Of a stretch of 64,000 nt of DNA, positions 1 through 20,752 are shown piece by piece. The stretch's first letter is position 1. Every line of letters begins with the position of its first letter. A program made the translations under genes and the position numbers. The stretch lies in assembly GCF_040954645.1 (NCBI RefSeq), contig NC_092803.1, positions 83,260,417 through 83,324,416 of the forward strand. The letters run 5' to 3'. The stretch comes from Diabrotica undecimpunctata. Its lineage: Eukaryota; Arthropoda; Insecta; Coleoptera; Chrysomelidae. The notes below the pieces were generated by a model. The model was given only the letters and a program-made list of their open reading frames with translations, made no database searches and was not told where the DNA came from.

Positions 1-1
1 A

Positions 2-380
2 GAAATAAAACAAAACCAGTCAATAAATTTTCTAGACTTAAAAATTATAAGAATTGAAAACAAACACGAGTTCTCTGTATTTCATAAACCTATACATACT
101 GACACAACCATACACAGTACTTCATCGCATCCTGCACAACATAAATTAGCAGCCTACTATAGTATGTTCCACAGATTGACAGAAATCCCAATGTCAAATA
201 ATAACTTCGAAGTAGAATTGAATATCATTAAACTTATAGCAATAAATATTGGATACAACGAACACATAATAAACAAAATGTTACAGCAAAAACTACTCAA
301 GAAAGCCCTTAAATCAATCTTCCCACCACAAGAGAAAAAGCCCAATACAATATATTGCTCGATCACGTCATATACAGGTA
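2..380 (+). mobile_element. Penelope-like element, RT C-terminal fragment (left half)
   Basis: An open frame enters from the left edge and encodes the C-terminal (thumb) part of a Penelope-like reverse transcriptase. The family-typical motif order is visible: INFLDLKI near the start, then FHKPIHTDTTIHSTSSHPAQHK, AAYYSMFHRLTEIPMS, ELNIIKLIAINIGY and SYTG. The catalytic palm lies upstream of the window. At position 380 the homology stops exactly at a TA that begins a Tigger element. The frame runs on to a stop at 458-460, but those last codons are Tigger terminal sequence, not RT. The continuation of the PLE is at 2432-2500. It is a dead relic; assignment to PLE rests on remembered family motifs and is fairly secure. 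Confidence 0.8.
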
Positions 381-2431
381 CAGTCAAAATCGTTTACAAC
401 GACACCGGCTATAACGTACAATCGGATATAACAAACAAAATAGTAGTTCCCATAAAATGACATACAAAAAACGCATTTATATTGCTTATAATGAACAAAT
501 CGGTTAGAGCAAACGTATTTCCTGGAACAATAGCAGTTAAAATATTGGTTACAGCGTACAATTTCAAGTACATATCTGTACCTCAGATGATATAACATCC
601 ATTTTTTTCAATTATGACATTTTTACACACTGTATAATAAATAAATAATAAATAATTATAACCAACGCATGATGTAAATGACAGTAGATACAATGTTCAA
701 TATAATAATGTTTCCACATCTTAATAAATAAGTTTAAAAGTGCTATCATGTAAAGTTATGAAAATGGACATTGTAGTGTTGTATTTCTCACAGGTATTAC
801 CGATATTTAGTACCACGAAATGACAAGTAAGGATTTATTAATTTATGGTTAAAGCACATCCGGGCAGGCATCTACACTTGATTACTTGTCCTTTAGACAT
901 TTAGACCTTCCAAGACGGGTTACAAATGACTGAGTGGAAAATGTGTGGCCTACACTCAGGTCCGGCTATAGCGATGATGAAATTTTTAATGCTGACGATA
1001 TGGGGTTATTTTTTAGACTGACACCTGATCACACGTTAAAGTTTAAAGGGGAGAAATGTTCCGGTGGTAAACTCTCAAAAGAGCGAGTTACATTCCTTGT
1101 TGCAGCCAACATGTCCGGTTCCATAAAAAGGAAGCTTTTGGTGATAGGAAAAATTAAAATGCCGCGCTGTTTTAAAAACGTGAAAAATCTCCCGATTGAT
1201 TACGATTTCAATAAAAAAGCCTGGATGACGTCGGCTATTTTTGAAAAGATTTTAATAAAATGGGACATTGAACTTTTACAACAAAAGAAACGCATAATTT
1301 TAATTATCGACAACTGTTCGTCACACCCACTAGTTGACAGGTTAAAACAAATTAAACTCGTTTTTCTGCCTCCAAGTTGTACGTAAGTACTGCAGAGCAT
1401 AGACCAAGGAGTTATAAGAAGTCTTAAAGAATGCTTTCGGAAAGAATTGGTGTACAAAATCATCGAAAAGAGAGAGAATAATGACGATACCAAAGTCAGT
1501 ATTTTTAACGGTATACTAATGATATCAAAGGCATGGGAATCTGTGCGGAAGGAAACGATCATCAACTGTTTTCGTTTTTCCGGCCTAACTAACGACTTAC
1601 AACCATCAGGAATCGCATACAACGATATTGCACAAAAGCATTTGCAGGATGCCGTTTCCCTTCTCAGTTCTGACTGCTCTGCAGATGACTATGTACGAGT
1701 GGATGACGAAATAAGTACGAGCGAAGAACTGTCAGATATTGACATCGTACTGAGTCACCAAACTAGTGACAAACAAAGTACTGATGAGGCTGATGAAGAA
1801 TTGGAAGATTTCGGCAAAATCCCTACTGTTGCTGAAGCGTATGCTGCTTGTTCCACCATAAGAGCATTTATTCAGACTGCTGAAACTTCCCAGAGTGTGA
1901 TAGACTCATTATCGATTGTTTTCACATCAATTGAAAAAATGTTTTTTTCAGAAGTTCAAGGAAGGCGACTTTTTTCATTAAATATTCAGGTAAAATGTTG
2001 TATTTACATATTTTGTAATACATAAATGTATCTATTTTTCTTTGTCTTTTTAAAAATAAATAGTATGTATGCCTACACTTTTATAATACAAAGATTTTGA
2101 GAAACCGTTATTTTATGAGTATACTTTATTGACATACTTATTTCAATACATATTATACATATATGTATGTACATATTTAGATTTACGTAAGTACAATAAA
2201 CACATATGTTAAATGTTATGTATAATATGTTATTATAACATATTATAAGTATAGATAAAGTAACACATTTTTGCGTCATAAACGTAGGTACAACGAACTA
2301 ACTGTTCCTACCAGTGTAATCGATTATAGCAACATGTTCATTATAACCGATAGAACCGCTTACAGAGAACACTGGCTACAACGTACAAAAACCACCAGTC
2401 CCCTGAAGTTCGTTATAAACGATTTTGACTG
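381..2431 (+). mobile_element. Complete Tigger/pogo-type DNA transposon with TIRs and TA duplication
   Basis: The left end (from 381) begins CAGTCAAAATCGTTTACAAC and the right end, read on the minus strand from 2431, begins CAGTCAAAATCGTTTATAAC: a TIR of over 20 bp. TA dinucleotides flank both ends (379-380 and 2432-2433), the expected target duplication for Tc1/mariner-pogo elements. Degenerate ATAACGAAC-like subterminal repeats lie inside both ends (about 395-600 and 2280-2420). The interior carries the broken transposase at about 934-2025. The copy sits inside a Penelope-like RT frame, so it is the younger insertion. Confidence 0.85.
934..2025 (+). pseudogene. Tigger/pogo (CENP-B/jerky-like) DDE transposase, broken
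   Basis: This encodes the catalytic half of a Tigger-type transposase. Visible blocks are IFNADDMGLFFRL (first Asp), FKGEKCSGGK, NKKAWMTS, LIIDNCSSHP (second Asp), LVFLPPSCT and, after an in-frame TAA at 1384-1386, VLQSIDQGVIRSLKECF (third Asp). The frame then stays open to 2025 with an acidic tail and a PTVAEAYAAC segment typical of the family C-terminus. A TGA at 931-933 stands where these proteins usually have Trp just before the NVWP motif, so the start at 934 (GTG) is only where the frame re-opens. The N-terminal helix-turn-helix DNA-binding domains are not recognisable upstream. Two nonsense changes and the missing N-terminus make it inactive. Confidence 0.85.
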
Positions 2432-2500
2432 TAATATATTAACTAAAATAGCCAGACAGATCAAAAGAAAAGAATAACACCAGCATTTAAATATATTAAG
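2432..2500 (+). mobile_element. Penelope-like element fragment (right half of split copy)
   Basis: Joined to position 380 through a single TA, the reading frame continues the RT thumb region with codons for NILTKIARQIKRK, followed after a one-base slip by ITPAFKYIKNNKS, which is normal PLE sequence at this point. This confirms that the Tigger element at 381-2431 inserted into a PLE. The PLE ends where the 367-bp tandem array begins; the GIY-YIG domain that would follow is absent. Confidence 0.65.
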
Positions 2501-3628
2501 AACAACAAGAGCCATTTGCTGATCGGTTTAGGTCACCGAAACCCAACCAATTATGATTGGATCAACAGAAACAACTACTCCGTGGGCTAATACCCCTACC
2601 GGCATTGAATTATACTATTGATCCAATGGTCGCAGAACAACACAACCCATCAAGTGTGAAACGCCAAACAGCTGTTTCGGTCCGCCAGACCTTATCAGTG
2701 ACGCTTGGCTTCTCCATTGGAAAGTTGTCCGTTCTGCTTAAGGAGACAAGGTCCTCTGAATCTCAAATGTAAATGAGAATGCAATCCACTCTTAACTGAT
2801 CAACATTTAATATGTCATCACAGGTGTTCCGTGTGCAATGCTGCCAGGTCACCCATGTACAGCTTGAAACAACAAGAGCCATTTGCTGATCGGTTTAGGC
2901 CGCCGAAACCCAATTAATTATGTTTAGATCAACAGAAACAACTACTCCGAGGGCTAATACCCCTACCGGCATTGAATTATACTATTGATCCAATGGTCGC
3001 AGCACAACACAACCCATCAAGTGTGAAACGCCAAACAGTTGTTGCGGTCCGCCAGACCTCATCAGTGACGCTTGGCTTCTCCATTGGAAAGTTGTCCGTT
3101 CTGCTTAAGGGGACAAGGTCCTCTGCATCTCAAATGTAAATGAGAATGCAATCCATTCTTAACTGATCAACATTTAATATGTCATCACCGGTGTTCCGTG
3201 TGCAATGCTGCCAGGTCACCCATGTACAACTTGGAACAACAAGAGCCCTTTGCTGATCGGTTTAGGTCACCGAAACCCAACCAATTATGTTTGGATCAAC
3301 AAAAACCACTACTCCGAGGGGTAATACACCTACTGGCATTGAATTATACTATTGATCCAATGGTCGCAGATCAACACAACCCATCAAGTGTGAAACGCCA
3401 AACAGCAGTTTCGGTCCGCCAGACCTCATCAGTGACGCTTGGCTTCTCCATTGGAAAGTTGTCCGTTCTGCTTAAGGGGACAAGGTCCTCTGAATCTCAA
3501 ATGTAAATGAGAATGCAATCCACTCTTAACTGATCACATAGGTGACCTAGCAGCATTGCACACGGAACATCTGTGATGACATATTAAATGTTGATCAGTT
3601 AAGAGTGGATTGCATTCTCATTTACATA
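2501..3628. repeat. 367-bp tandem repeat, about 2.8 units, ending in an inverted copy
   Basis: Units start at 2501, 2868 and 3235 with AACAACAAGAGCC, so the period is exactly 367 bp, and the copies differ by only a few percent. The third unit stops at 3536. Positions 3537-3628 are then the reverse complement of the tail of the unit, from ATGTAAATGAG to about CACCCATG. The last 128 bp therefore form a fold-back with 36-bp arms 3501-3536 and 3593-3628 around a 56-nt loop. Short open frames here are shadows of the repeat. No coding motif is recognised. It could be a satellite or the internal array of a non-autonomous transposon. Confidence 0.9.
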
Positions 3629-4282
3629 TAAAATACTAGCTTTTATCCTCGATTCGATTGTGATGGCGTCTTCTGCCGAGAAGTATCCCTTGAAAATACA
3701 ACTTTTTTTAATAAAATGTATCATCTGTGCTTATTTGTGTCCCTGTCAAAATTGCAAAAATAATCAATATGATCGGTTAAAAAGTTAAACAGGGAATGCG
3801 AAAAAAAACAAGCCGACAAACACCTTACACTCACATTTATAATATTAGTTAATATTTTCACAGAAAAAAAGACAAAGCATAACCAGAGATAGATAAAAAC
3901 TAAGCATCTTAACGAAAGAATCTTATTAACACAGCGCCAAACCACATTTTCAAAATTCACAACATTTTTAATGCATTTACAACCCCTAACATTAAATGCT
4001 TTTTAATACACAACGTTTTAGTAATGTGCTTCAAAAAATTATACACATGGCGCTGAGAAATAAGGTTATAAAACCTTTCAAAAAGAATAAAAGACTGCAG
4101 ATAACAAGAAAGTAAGATAAAACCAATAATATATTGTAAATCCAAAAACTAAACAAAAAATATCCATTCTAAGAATTAAACTCAAACGCGAATCGACCAG
4201 ATGTTACTCGAACCTTTATAAACCTGGTATCTAAGACAATCTAAGTGACTAACTGGCTTCCAAAATCGTATCACATCCTGTA
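3629..4282. other. Unassigned AT-rich DNA
   Basis: I see no supported gene, repeat or transposon domain here; short open frames look like chance. Confidence 0.5.
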
Positions 4283-4570
4283 GATGCCAATTGAACCGCT
4301 AAGCTGTAACGACATGAATATCGCTTCAACTCAATATACACAAATCGATGGTGGCGCTGCTTATTTTTTGCCTCGAACTACGATTTATTTACGAATCAAA
4401 AAACGGTCCAATTGGATTCCGGGTTCATATCGCGTAAAGAGCCTTATAATATCATTCACTATGCGTTTCTGATATTATTTTGAAGAGGTCAATTGGCATC
4501 CGAATACCGGATGCCAATTGACCAGCGGAAGCCAATTGAACCTACAACTTTACATGTGGGAAGTCAATTG
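4283..4570. repeat. Cluster of GCCAATTGA(A)CC words with a perfect 16-bp palindrome
   Basis: The word GCCAATTGAACC or its complement recurs at about 4286, 4487, 4513 and 4529, with looser versions near 4406 and 4563. Two copies form a perfect inverted repeat, arms 4487-4502 and 4508-4523, separated by five bases (AATAC). No protein is recognised. It may be the terminus or a fold-back of a small transposon. Confidence 0.6.
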
Positions 4571-4583
4571 TTACCGTAAATAA

Positions 4584-4657
<74 letters not shown>
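4584..4657. repeat. (TA)n microsatellite
   Basis: About 74 bp of alternating TA with two small interruptions. Confidence 0.97.
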
Positions 4658-4659
<2 letters not shown>

Positions 4660-4675
4660 ATATTCTTCGCAGTTT

Positions 4676-4870
4676 TTAGGTCTGCTTCCTCAATCTCAGA
4701 TACTCTGATTTTTGTATGTTTATATTCAAACCCCAAAGTTTATCCTCTTCTTTAAACTTTCGTAGCATGTAATCAACATTCTCTTCACAGTTGGCAATAA
4801 TAACCTGATCATCTGCAAAAAATAGTGCTATCAAGCAGCAATCTTTAATGCTTATCCCCATTCCAGCCTA
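4676..4870 (-). pseudogene. LINE reverse transcriptase fragment (palm, FADD box)
   Basis: About 60 codons on the minus strand encode a non-LTR RT palm segment. MGISIKDCCLIALFFADDQV carries the FADD catalytic box, and the stretch ENVDYMLRKFKEEDKLWGLNINIQKSEYL follows as in insect LINEs. Sequence on both sides is not recognisable as RT, so this is a short isolated relic. Confidence 0.75.
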
Positions 4871-5989
4871 CAAGTGCCTCTTGTATATAATAAGCAACAC
4901 CCCTACCTAAGGCCCATTGTCACTTTATGATATTTAGTGGTTTGACTCATATACACCTGGTAATATTACTCTGAGGAAACGTTCTTTAGCCCGAATGAGT
5001 ATTTTTAATTATACCTTTTATAAAGGATTTTTACATAAAACTCTTGTGATTCATGCTATGCAGTAAGCTACAGGAATTTAATTTTCCTTGTGTATGTCCT
5101 GAAATAGCTACTTCTACCACTTTAGTCCTAACACGTTTTTCATACTGTCTTTTTTTATCAGCTCCTTATCCCGTTTCATGAAATTTGTTAACTAGTTTTA
5201 ATACATAGAACATTTTGAATGAATTTAGAAGATGCTTATTTAATATCACTGTTAAACGCTACCAGCAACAGTTCAAATAACCAAACTTTTTGCAATTTGC
5301 TTTCAATGTAGTTTTTGATGTAATGGAAAAAATTTGTCATTAACACTAGCAAAACATAGGTGTTACGTTTAGTTTTAGTTTTTAAGACGCTTCAAAACAC
5401 TTTTAATACATTCATACTGTTTCACAAGAACAGAGTAATTATGAAAAGAAAAATCATGAATGCCTGAATTCTCCAGCGAGATACGTGTCTAATGATATGT
5501 CACACATGGTTTATTCCCCATTTAAGTTATTTTGCTTCCTGGTTTTTATTTTTTGAAAAATTTTTTATATAAATAAATATGTCGAGAATGCGAAGTAATA
5601 CATTTATATAGATACACATGGGAGGAACATAGTAGAAACCACAGACCAATTATTAATTTAATAATTGAAAAGCCAGCAAAACAATAATACAAGTTGTAAG
5701 AGTATAAAGACAAACAGAATGTGCAAGTAACCACCAGTTAGTACTAAATAAATTCATACACGGGAAGATGACAAAAATAAAATATCCGGAGAGATGAGGT
5801 GGACAAAAACGCAAATACGAGGCATAAAGTAGAACTTCTACAACAATTTAGTATTTGAACACTATGTCAGAATACATAATTTATGTTACAGATGAACAAA
5901 GAATAGACCCCAACACAAATGTATCAATACATAAAGGAAAAAATAAATAAAGCGGCAAAAAACTGCTAGGTATTTAAGAACACAAGAAT
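4871..5989. other. Unassigned AT-rich DNA
   Basis: No coding domain, TIR or tandem structure that I can support was seen in this stretch. Confidence 0.5.
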
Positions 5990-6935
5990 AAATATTTGGA
6001 GAAATACAGTGGCGATCTAGAAGAGATGATTAAAAGAAAAAAAAGGACCTTTCATAAATGGATAAACGACAGAAGCCCAGGAATTCAAGAAGAATATGTT
6101 ACCCTCAGACAACAAGTAAAGCAAAGAGTAAGGCTCGAGAGGAACGAATACTGGAGGAGAATGTACAGAAACATAGACAATACGATAAGGTATAACAGAT
6201 CAACGAAAGATCGGAAAAAAAATAAGAAATGTCGGTAGTAATAAACGAATTAAAAATATTATACAGATAATTACATCAAATGAGTAGACAAAAAATTACA
6301 CAAAATTATTGCAGCAGAATAGACCGGAGTATATCGCATAATACTTTGTGACAACAATATCAGAGGAATCAATTTATTGTGAGTAAGTCTAATTTATTTG
6401 TGATAATATAAAGTTAAATTCACTACTTTTCGCAGATGACTAAGTCATTTTTGCACAAGACAGGGAGGATATGGAATATATGATAAGGAAATTACAGGAA
6501 AAATATGAGCTATGGGCACTCAAGATAAATAAGTGTAAAACCGAATGCTTATATATTGGACTCGAGGTTGCAGATTTCAACTTGAGTTTAGAAGAACAGA
6601 CTATTTAGAAATGTACCACTTTTAAGTATTTAGGTTCAACGATAAGCCGATATGGTACTTGTATGAAAGATATAGAAATGAAAATAGCCCGAGAACAACA
6701 AGCTCGAAAGCAGTCCATGGAGTAATATGGAACAACACTAACTAAAGAAAACAAAAAAGGGATCTTTTATTACCCTATATGGAGCGGAAGTATGGTCAAT
6801 GACAACATTAATACGAAATAGAATAAGAACAGTTGAACTGAATTTTATGAGAAGGTGACTGGGAAAATAGTGTGCTGTGGACGACAAAACGACGAATTCA
6901 TAGTGAGAAAAGGCCAAAGAAGAAGAAGAAGAAGA
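5990..6935 (+). pseudogene. LINE relic: endonuclease-RT linker, FADD box and RT C-terminus
   Basis: The first part (5996-6238) encodes KRTFHKWINDRSPGIQEEY and LRQQVKQRVRLERNEYWRR, the charged linker between endonuclease and RT of insect LINEs. Most of the palm is missing. At about 6420-6560 SLLFADD is followed by a stop and then DREDMEYMIRKLQEKYELW. KYLGSTISRYG lies at about 6630, and LYGAEVWSMTTLIRNRIRTVEL at about 6775-6850 in another frame. A (GAA)n tract at 6918-6934 may be its 3' tail. There are many stops and frameshifts, so it is dead. Confidence 0.7.
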
Positions 6936-6989
6936 GTCGTATGAGTTGAACAAGTTTACAAAATTACATATTAAGAAACTATCATAACG

Positions 6990-7545
6990 AACCAACTTGA
7001 TCCAGACATAGAAATAAAATGCAGAATAGCAATGACTAAAAACACTTTTTTTAAATCAAGACAGTTCTTTGTAATAACCATCTGAAGTAGGAACTAAGAA
7101 AAACAATGAATAGGTATTATGTTTGGGCTGTACTCCTGTTTGGAGCAGAAGTGTGGACCCTAAAAGTATGAACCGAATAAAAGCATTAGAAATGTGGATA
7201 GACATAGATGGATGTTTTGATTGCAAGGAAATCGAATGAGGAATTACTAAGGAGGGTCAACAAAGATATAGAATTACTAAAAACTGTTAAATACCGGAAA
7301 ATGTCTTATCTGAAATATATTGGGGAAATCGATATATGACAACTAATTCTTAAAAGCAAAATATAAGGTCGGAGAGGTGCGAGAAGAAAACAAGTTTCAT
7401 GGCTAAAAACATTCGTAGATGGACTTGGATACCAAATGGAGGATAATTATTCCATGTAGCAGAAGATCGAGAAGCTTTTGCAATGGTGATCGCAAACATC
7501 AAACAAGTCTTATATAGCACATGAAGAAGAGTATTTAATAGTTTC
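6990..7545 (+). pseudogene. LINE relic, RT C-terminal/3' end
   Basis: Pieces in several frames match the C-terminal region of a LINE related to the one at 51.4-53 kb: DPDIEIKCRIAMTKNTFFK, YYVWAVLLFGAEVWTLKV, SNEELLRRVNKDIELLKTVKYRK, LILKAKYKVG, and the terminal signature VAEDREAFAMVIANI near 7460-7505. There are many stops and indels. It is a separate insertion from the preceding relic, because both contain the GAEVW region. Confidence 0.7.
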
Positions 7546-7733
7546 AATCTAGAACAAAATATAGAATTCTGTTTTGGAGATGGTTTAATAATAATTATTT
7601 TATGCAAATAACTGTTTGTATTATATTTTTGCGCAAACAAAGTTGACAATTTAGGAATAAATATGCATTGATCTTAACTATGCTTACTATCTTAAATATT
7701 TCCATATTTTTAACATAAATTTGGTTTTTACAG

Positions 7734-16586
<8,853 letters not shown>

Positions 16587-16860
16587 GGATAGACAGATAT
16601 CTAAAATTTGACTCAAGATTTTGACCGCTTCTATAGATTTCACTGTGTTAGTACACCTACTTTAGCTATGGATATGTCTATTATATGACCATTTTCATAC
16701 ACACTGGCTTAGAATCGAATATAGTCTCCAACTTAAGTTCCACCCTAAGCTAAAGACTGCTATCGATCTAAAATAGCAGTTAAATATGAATGCTGAACTC
16801 ATTTAATTCCTACTTATTTGAAAAGATAAGAAAATGTAATAAATATAAAATATTTATAAA
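16587..16860 (+). promoter_or_regulatory. Likely 3' UTR with AATAAA polyadenylation signal
   Basis: The first AATAAA after the transporter stop is at 16838-16843, about 250 bp downstream, in a very AT-rich context; another is at 17403-17408. Either could be used. This is inference from position only. Confidence 0.5.
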
Positions 16861-17859
16861 TATTTTTAGTCATCTGATTAAATTTGAGAGCCACGAAATT
16901 ATTTTCAGTCTATGTTGTCTTTTGGATTAATGTACCCTCAAAATTGATTTATTACCGTCTATTATGTGGTGGTGACCAATGAAAAATGAGCGACCAAATA
17001 TCACAGTTGTTCTATAATTTCAAATTTTCTTACAAAATATAAGGAAAACAATCAAATTCATACCATTATAGCATTTTTGTCCATATATATAGCATCTGAT
17101 ATTTGTTGGTGTTATAGTGAATTGTAGACGTCGGTCAATTATAGAAAAAAGATAGTAAGACCTATCTTAGCAATACCAGTACATATTATAATGTAAGAAT
17201 AAGCGTCACTCATCCTTAATATTTTGTTTCCTCATTCATTGACTAACTTTCATATTTATTTATAACAAAAAATCCTACCAGACGCCTTTTCTTGCTACGT
17301 TACTTAAAATCAGTATTGTTTTATTTATACTTTCTACTATATTATAATTTTATTGTAGATTTTAGTGCTTAGTCCTCCCATTTCTTTAGGAACTAGTATC
17401 ACAATAAATAACTTATTTTTCTAGATGTACATAGTTTAGAATATATTTTTTATTTATAAATTATTATTTTGTATGTAAAATTGTACAAGTCGGTTTAAAA
17501 TGTATTTTGGGGATATTATATCCATTTTATACAGCAGGTTTGTAACATTTTTAGGCATAATTGGATATATTTTTACAGTTTTAGCTATAAATTATTACAA
17601 TTGTTCGTTTTAGCCATCTAGCTGTTATACAAGTAAAGAGCTTGTGTAAAAACTTTCGGTAGTAAAGTATTTGCTAGAGACTCAAAGTGCTTTTTCATAG
17701 GTATCATCTTACACCATTACTCTGGTCTCCTTTCTTTTTTGTATTTAGCTCTTTTATGAATGAAGTACGTGTTGCCTACATATAAGTAAGATTTATACCA
17801 GTCTCAATATGTTTAATTTAGTTTCCTAAAATTACACAAAGCGATGTTTTTTTGTAATA
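16861..17859. other. Unassigned AT-rich DNA downstream of the transporter gene
   Basis: Could include an extended 3' UTR. No coding potential or recognised repeat seen. Confidence 0.5.
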
Positions 17860-19330
17860 TAAACATGTTTTTTACTAAAAGTATGGAATTCTATAATTTT
17901 TTATTGTCTTTTTTAAACCGTATTTAACAGTTTTGCAAAAGGTTATTAAACATGTGTTAATCGCCATACTCCTCCGAAACAACTGGACCGATTTTTATAA
18001 AATTGTGTGTATTCGGTAGGTCTTAGAATAGGTTGTAATCTATTTTTTACACCCCTAAGTAATAAGGGTGGTCCACCCCAAACATTTGTTTAAATTGTTT
18101 GGACCAAAATTTTTTAGCTTATAGGGCAAATAGCTCTATTAGTGTCACAGCTTGCCTGATTTAGTAGGTCTGCGATTCGCTTGTAATCTTTTTTTAATAG
18201 GTACCCCTTTAGTGTTAAGTGTTAAGCGTGTTATAAAGCACACATTTTTTTTAGTTTTTTATAAAAATTTTTTTTTAGTTTTTATGATGTAGCTTTAAAA
18301 AATACATACAACCCTTAAAATTTTCACCTTTCTATTACCAACCCCTGTATTTAAATAGCCATATTAGTGTCAAAGAGTTAGTTGCCATACTCTTCCGAAA
18401 CGGTTTGAGCGATTTTTATGTAATTTTATATGTATAATTGGGAATATCTGAGAATCGGTCGCAATATATTTTTCATACTGAGGGTGATAAGGGTGATTCG
18501 TCCCAAACATTTTTTTTAATTTTTGGACAAAATTTTTTATTTTTATTTTTTTTTTATGATGTGGCATTAAACAATACAACTCTTAGTTTTCACTCTTCTC
18601 ATCACTATCTTCAATCACTAAACCGTATGCACGGTATACACGGTATACACAACAGCACAACAGTGATAACAAAGCCGGTCTCATGTCTCTCTTATACAAT
18701 AAGCCTTCTATCACTCTGAAAACTAGTTTTCTTCTAGGAAAGTTGTTTTCGTTCAAATCAGTAGACACACATTATAAATCAGGATGACGTAGTAACCTAT
18801 GCTACAGAGTTTGTAAATTTACTGGAATTGCCTGGACTCCCACTTAACAATTTACAATTAAAAGTAGGATCAGTGGTCATTATGCTACGTAACATTTATC
18901 AAGCTTGACTATGCATTGGAATGAGACTGACTGTGAAAAGGCGAATAGATAATGTCATTGAGGCAACGACCATCGAGGAAAAATACAAGGGAGAGGATAT
19001 CTTGATCCCGCAAAGAACGTACTATCTGACTTTGAACGTTTACAATTTCTTATACTTTTGACATTTGAAATGACAATAAACAAATCACAAAATCAACCGT
19101 TGGAAGTTTGCGGAACATACGTAATATGTTTTGTATAAGTATTTTTTTGATTTTTTTTCTGTTAATTTTTTAGACCCATTATTTAATTCTAAGGCGGTAC
19201 GAAGTTGCCGGGTCAGCTAGTCTTTTTATATATGTATGTGAAACCTCTTTTTTTAGTAAATATATCGGATTCAATAATTTTTTATTGTCTTTTTGAACAG
19301 TATAAGATTTTTGTAAACGTTTTAAAAAAA
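17860..19330 (+). mobile_element. Helitron remnant with 3' terminus CTAG, flanked by a direct repeat
   Basis: The segment ends GCCGGGTCAGCTAG at 19220 followed by T, the widespread insect Helitron 3' end. A C-terminal PIF1-like helicase remnant lies just before it. Two copies of a Helitron-tail-like stretch (CCATACTCNTCCGAAAC... CGATTTTTAT) begin at about 17963 and 18383, upstream of the helicase rather than after it. A roughly 90-bp direct repeat containing ATAATTTTTTATTGTCTTTT flanks the whole at about 17865-17950 and 19240-19330. No 5' terminus or Rep domain was found. Confidence 0.75.
18745..19125 (+). pseudogene. Helitron PIF1-like helicase, C-terminal fragment
   Basis: From 18783 the frame reads YATEFVNLLELPGLPLNNLQ, LKVGSVVIMLRNIYQ, a TGA stop, LCIGMRLTVKRRIDNVIEAT, EKYKGEDILIPQ. 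After a slip it reads MTINKSQNQPLEVCG at about 19060-19115. These are the last helicase blocks of Helitron RepHel proteins. A preceding KSVDTH segment at about 18751 is in another frame. Only about 100 residues survive, with at least one stop and two frame changes. Confidence 0.88.
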
Positions 19331-20740
19331 TGTTTTATATGAATGTGAAAGCTGGTAATCACGCAAAGAGATAACTCTAGAATCTAAGCTAGCAAAATGT
19401 GATTTTTGAGAAAAGTGAAAATGATTACACAACATGATAAATAGAAATAACGGCGAAAGACAAAATCTACTCGATCAGCCAGAAAATAAAAGAATACAGA
19501 AAAAAAATTAAAATAACAAACATAATTAATGAAAATCAACAAACTTAATAAATACTAAACTACAAAGGAAGTAATGTAGGACGATTTTAAAAAGATAAAT
19601 CGTAGTTTAATAGAACAATAAACAGAATAGGCAATAAATTTCTAATTCCTAAAATGAACAAAAAGAAGAAATAAAAGCTGCTGTTGCCTAATTATTACGA
19701 TCCCTTTGTAATGTGTCTGGCTACCAAACTAATATGAGAATAAACTTTCAAAAAAAAAAAGTGAATTTTTAGATCTGTTTTCTTTTATTTTTCATTGCTT
19801 CATCTTGAAATATCCCTATAACCTACAAAAATGCTAAAACTATACAGTAAAAATGCTAAAACTGTACTTTATATCATTATGCTTGAACTGACTTACAACA
19901 AATTTATGGCAAATTTTTACAATGTGTTTTAAATTATTTTTTTTGTGTTGTTTTAAATTTTTGTCAAAATCGCAATGCTATAAGGCTACTTACTTATTTT
20001 TCTTATTCTAGTATATAATTATTTATGCAACGCTTACTCATATTGAGAAAAAATGTCAGTGTTTTTTATTTTTATGTAGTTTTTAGCTTGTTCCATTGTA
20101 TTCTGACCTCATAAATCAACTCCTAGTAGTTAGACTGTGATATTAAAATATTTTCACAATTTGTGTATTCATTTTTCTTAAATACCTATCCTAAAAATCC
20201 TTAAAAATCGGTTTTCCAAGTATTTTATTAAATATATAATAACAAGTTGTAAGTTGTTTGATATTGCTACGAACTTTCTATTCTTTTAAACGGATTTCAA
20301 AATTGGACTGTTTCAATTTTCATATTAAGAAAGTTGATTTCTGCTATGCACCTTTAGATACTTCTGCTTCTTCGCAGATTTAACTTAAAAAGATCAGCAG
20401 TAAAAATGAATGCGTAGCATAAACTTATTTCATTTGTCAACATATATATTTGTATGTCACAAATGTGTACACAAAAAACAAAATCTAAGCGTGAAGAAAA
20501 ATCTTAAGGGGGTGTGCAGCCCTAAATCCCCTCAAACTTTTGAGTACGTTCTAATCAAATGAATTTTGTGACATCATTAGTTTAACACATTATTTTTAAA
20601 AAAAAATTGCCTCCGATCACTTTTTTCAAAAAACAGTTTTTATTGAGTTACGACCCTTTTCATTAACCTTTAAAAAATTACGTTCAACAAAATAAATGGC
20701 TTAAATGAATTAACAAGTACAAAAAATGTCTATAACCTCT
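19331..20740. other. Unassigned AT-rich DNA
   Basis: No supported gene. The last part (about 20500-20740) may be the end of the transposon whose transposase starts at 20753, but I could not define a terminal inverted repeat. Confidence 0.45.
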
Positions 20741-20752
20741 ATAAATATGATA

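Noticed and set aside
2557..3506. Repeated short frames beginning MDQQKQLLRG-like
   Set aside because: They fall inside the 367-bp tandem repeat, are not conserved in a codon-like manner and match no domain.
4284..4472. Short plus-strand frame
   Set aside because: Lies in the CCAATTG repeat cluster, with no homology recognised.
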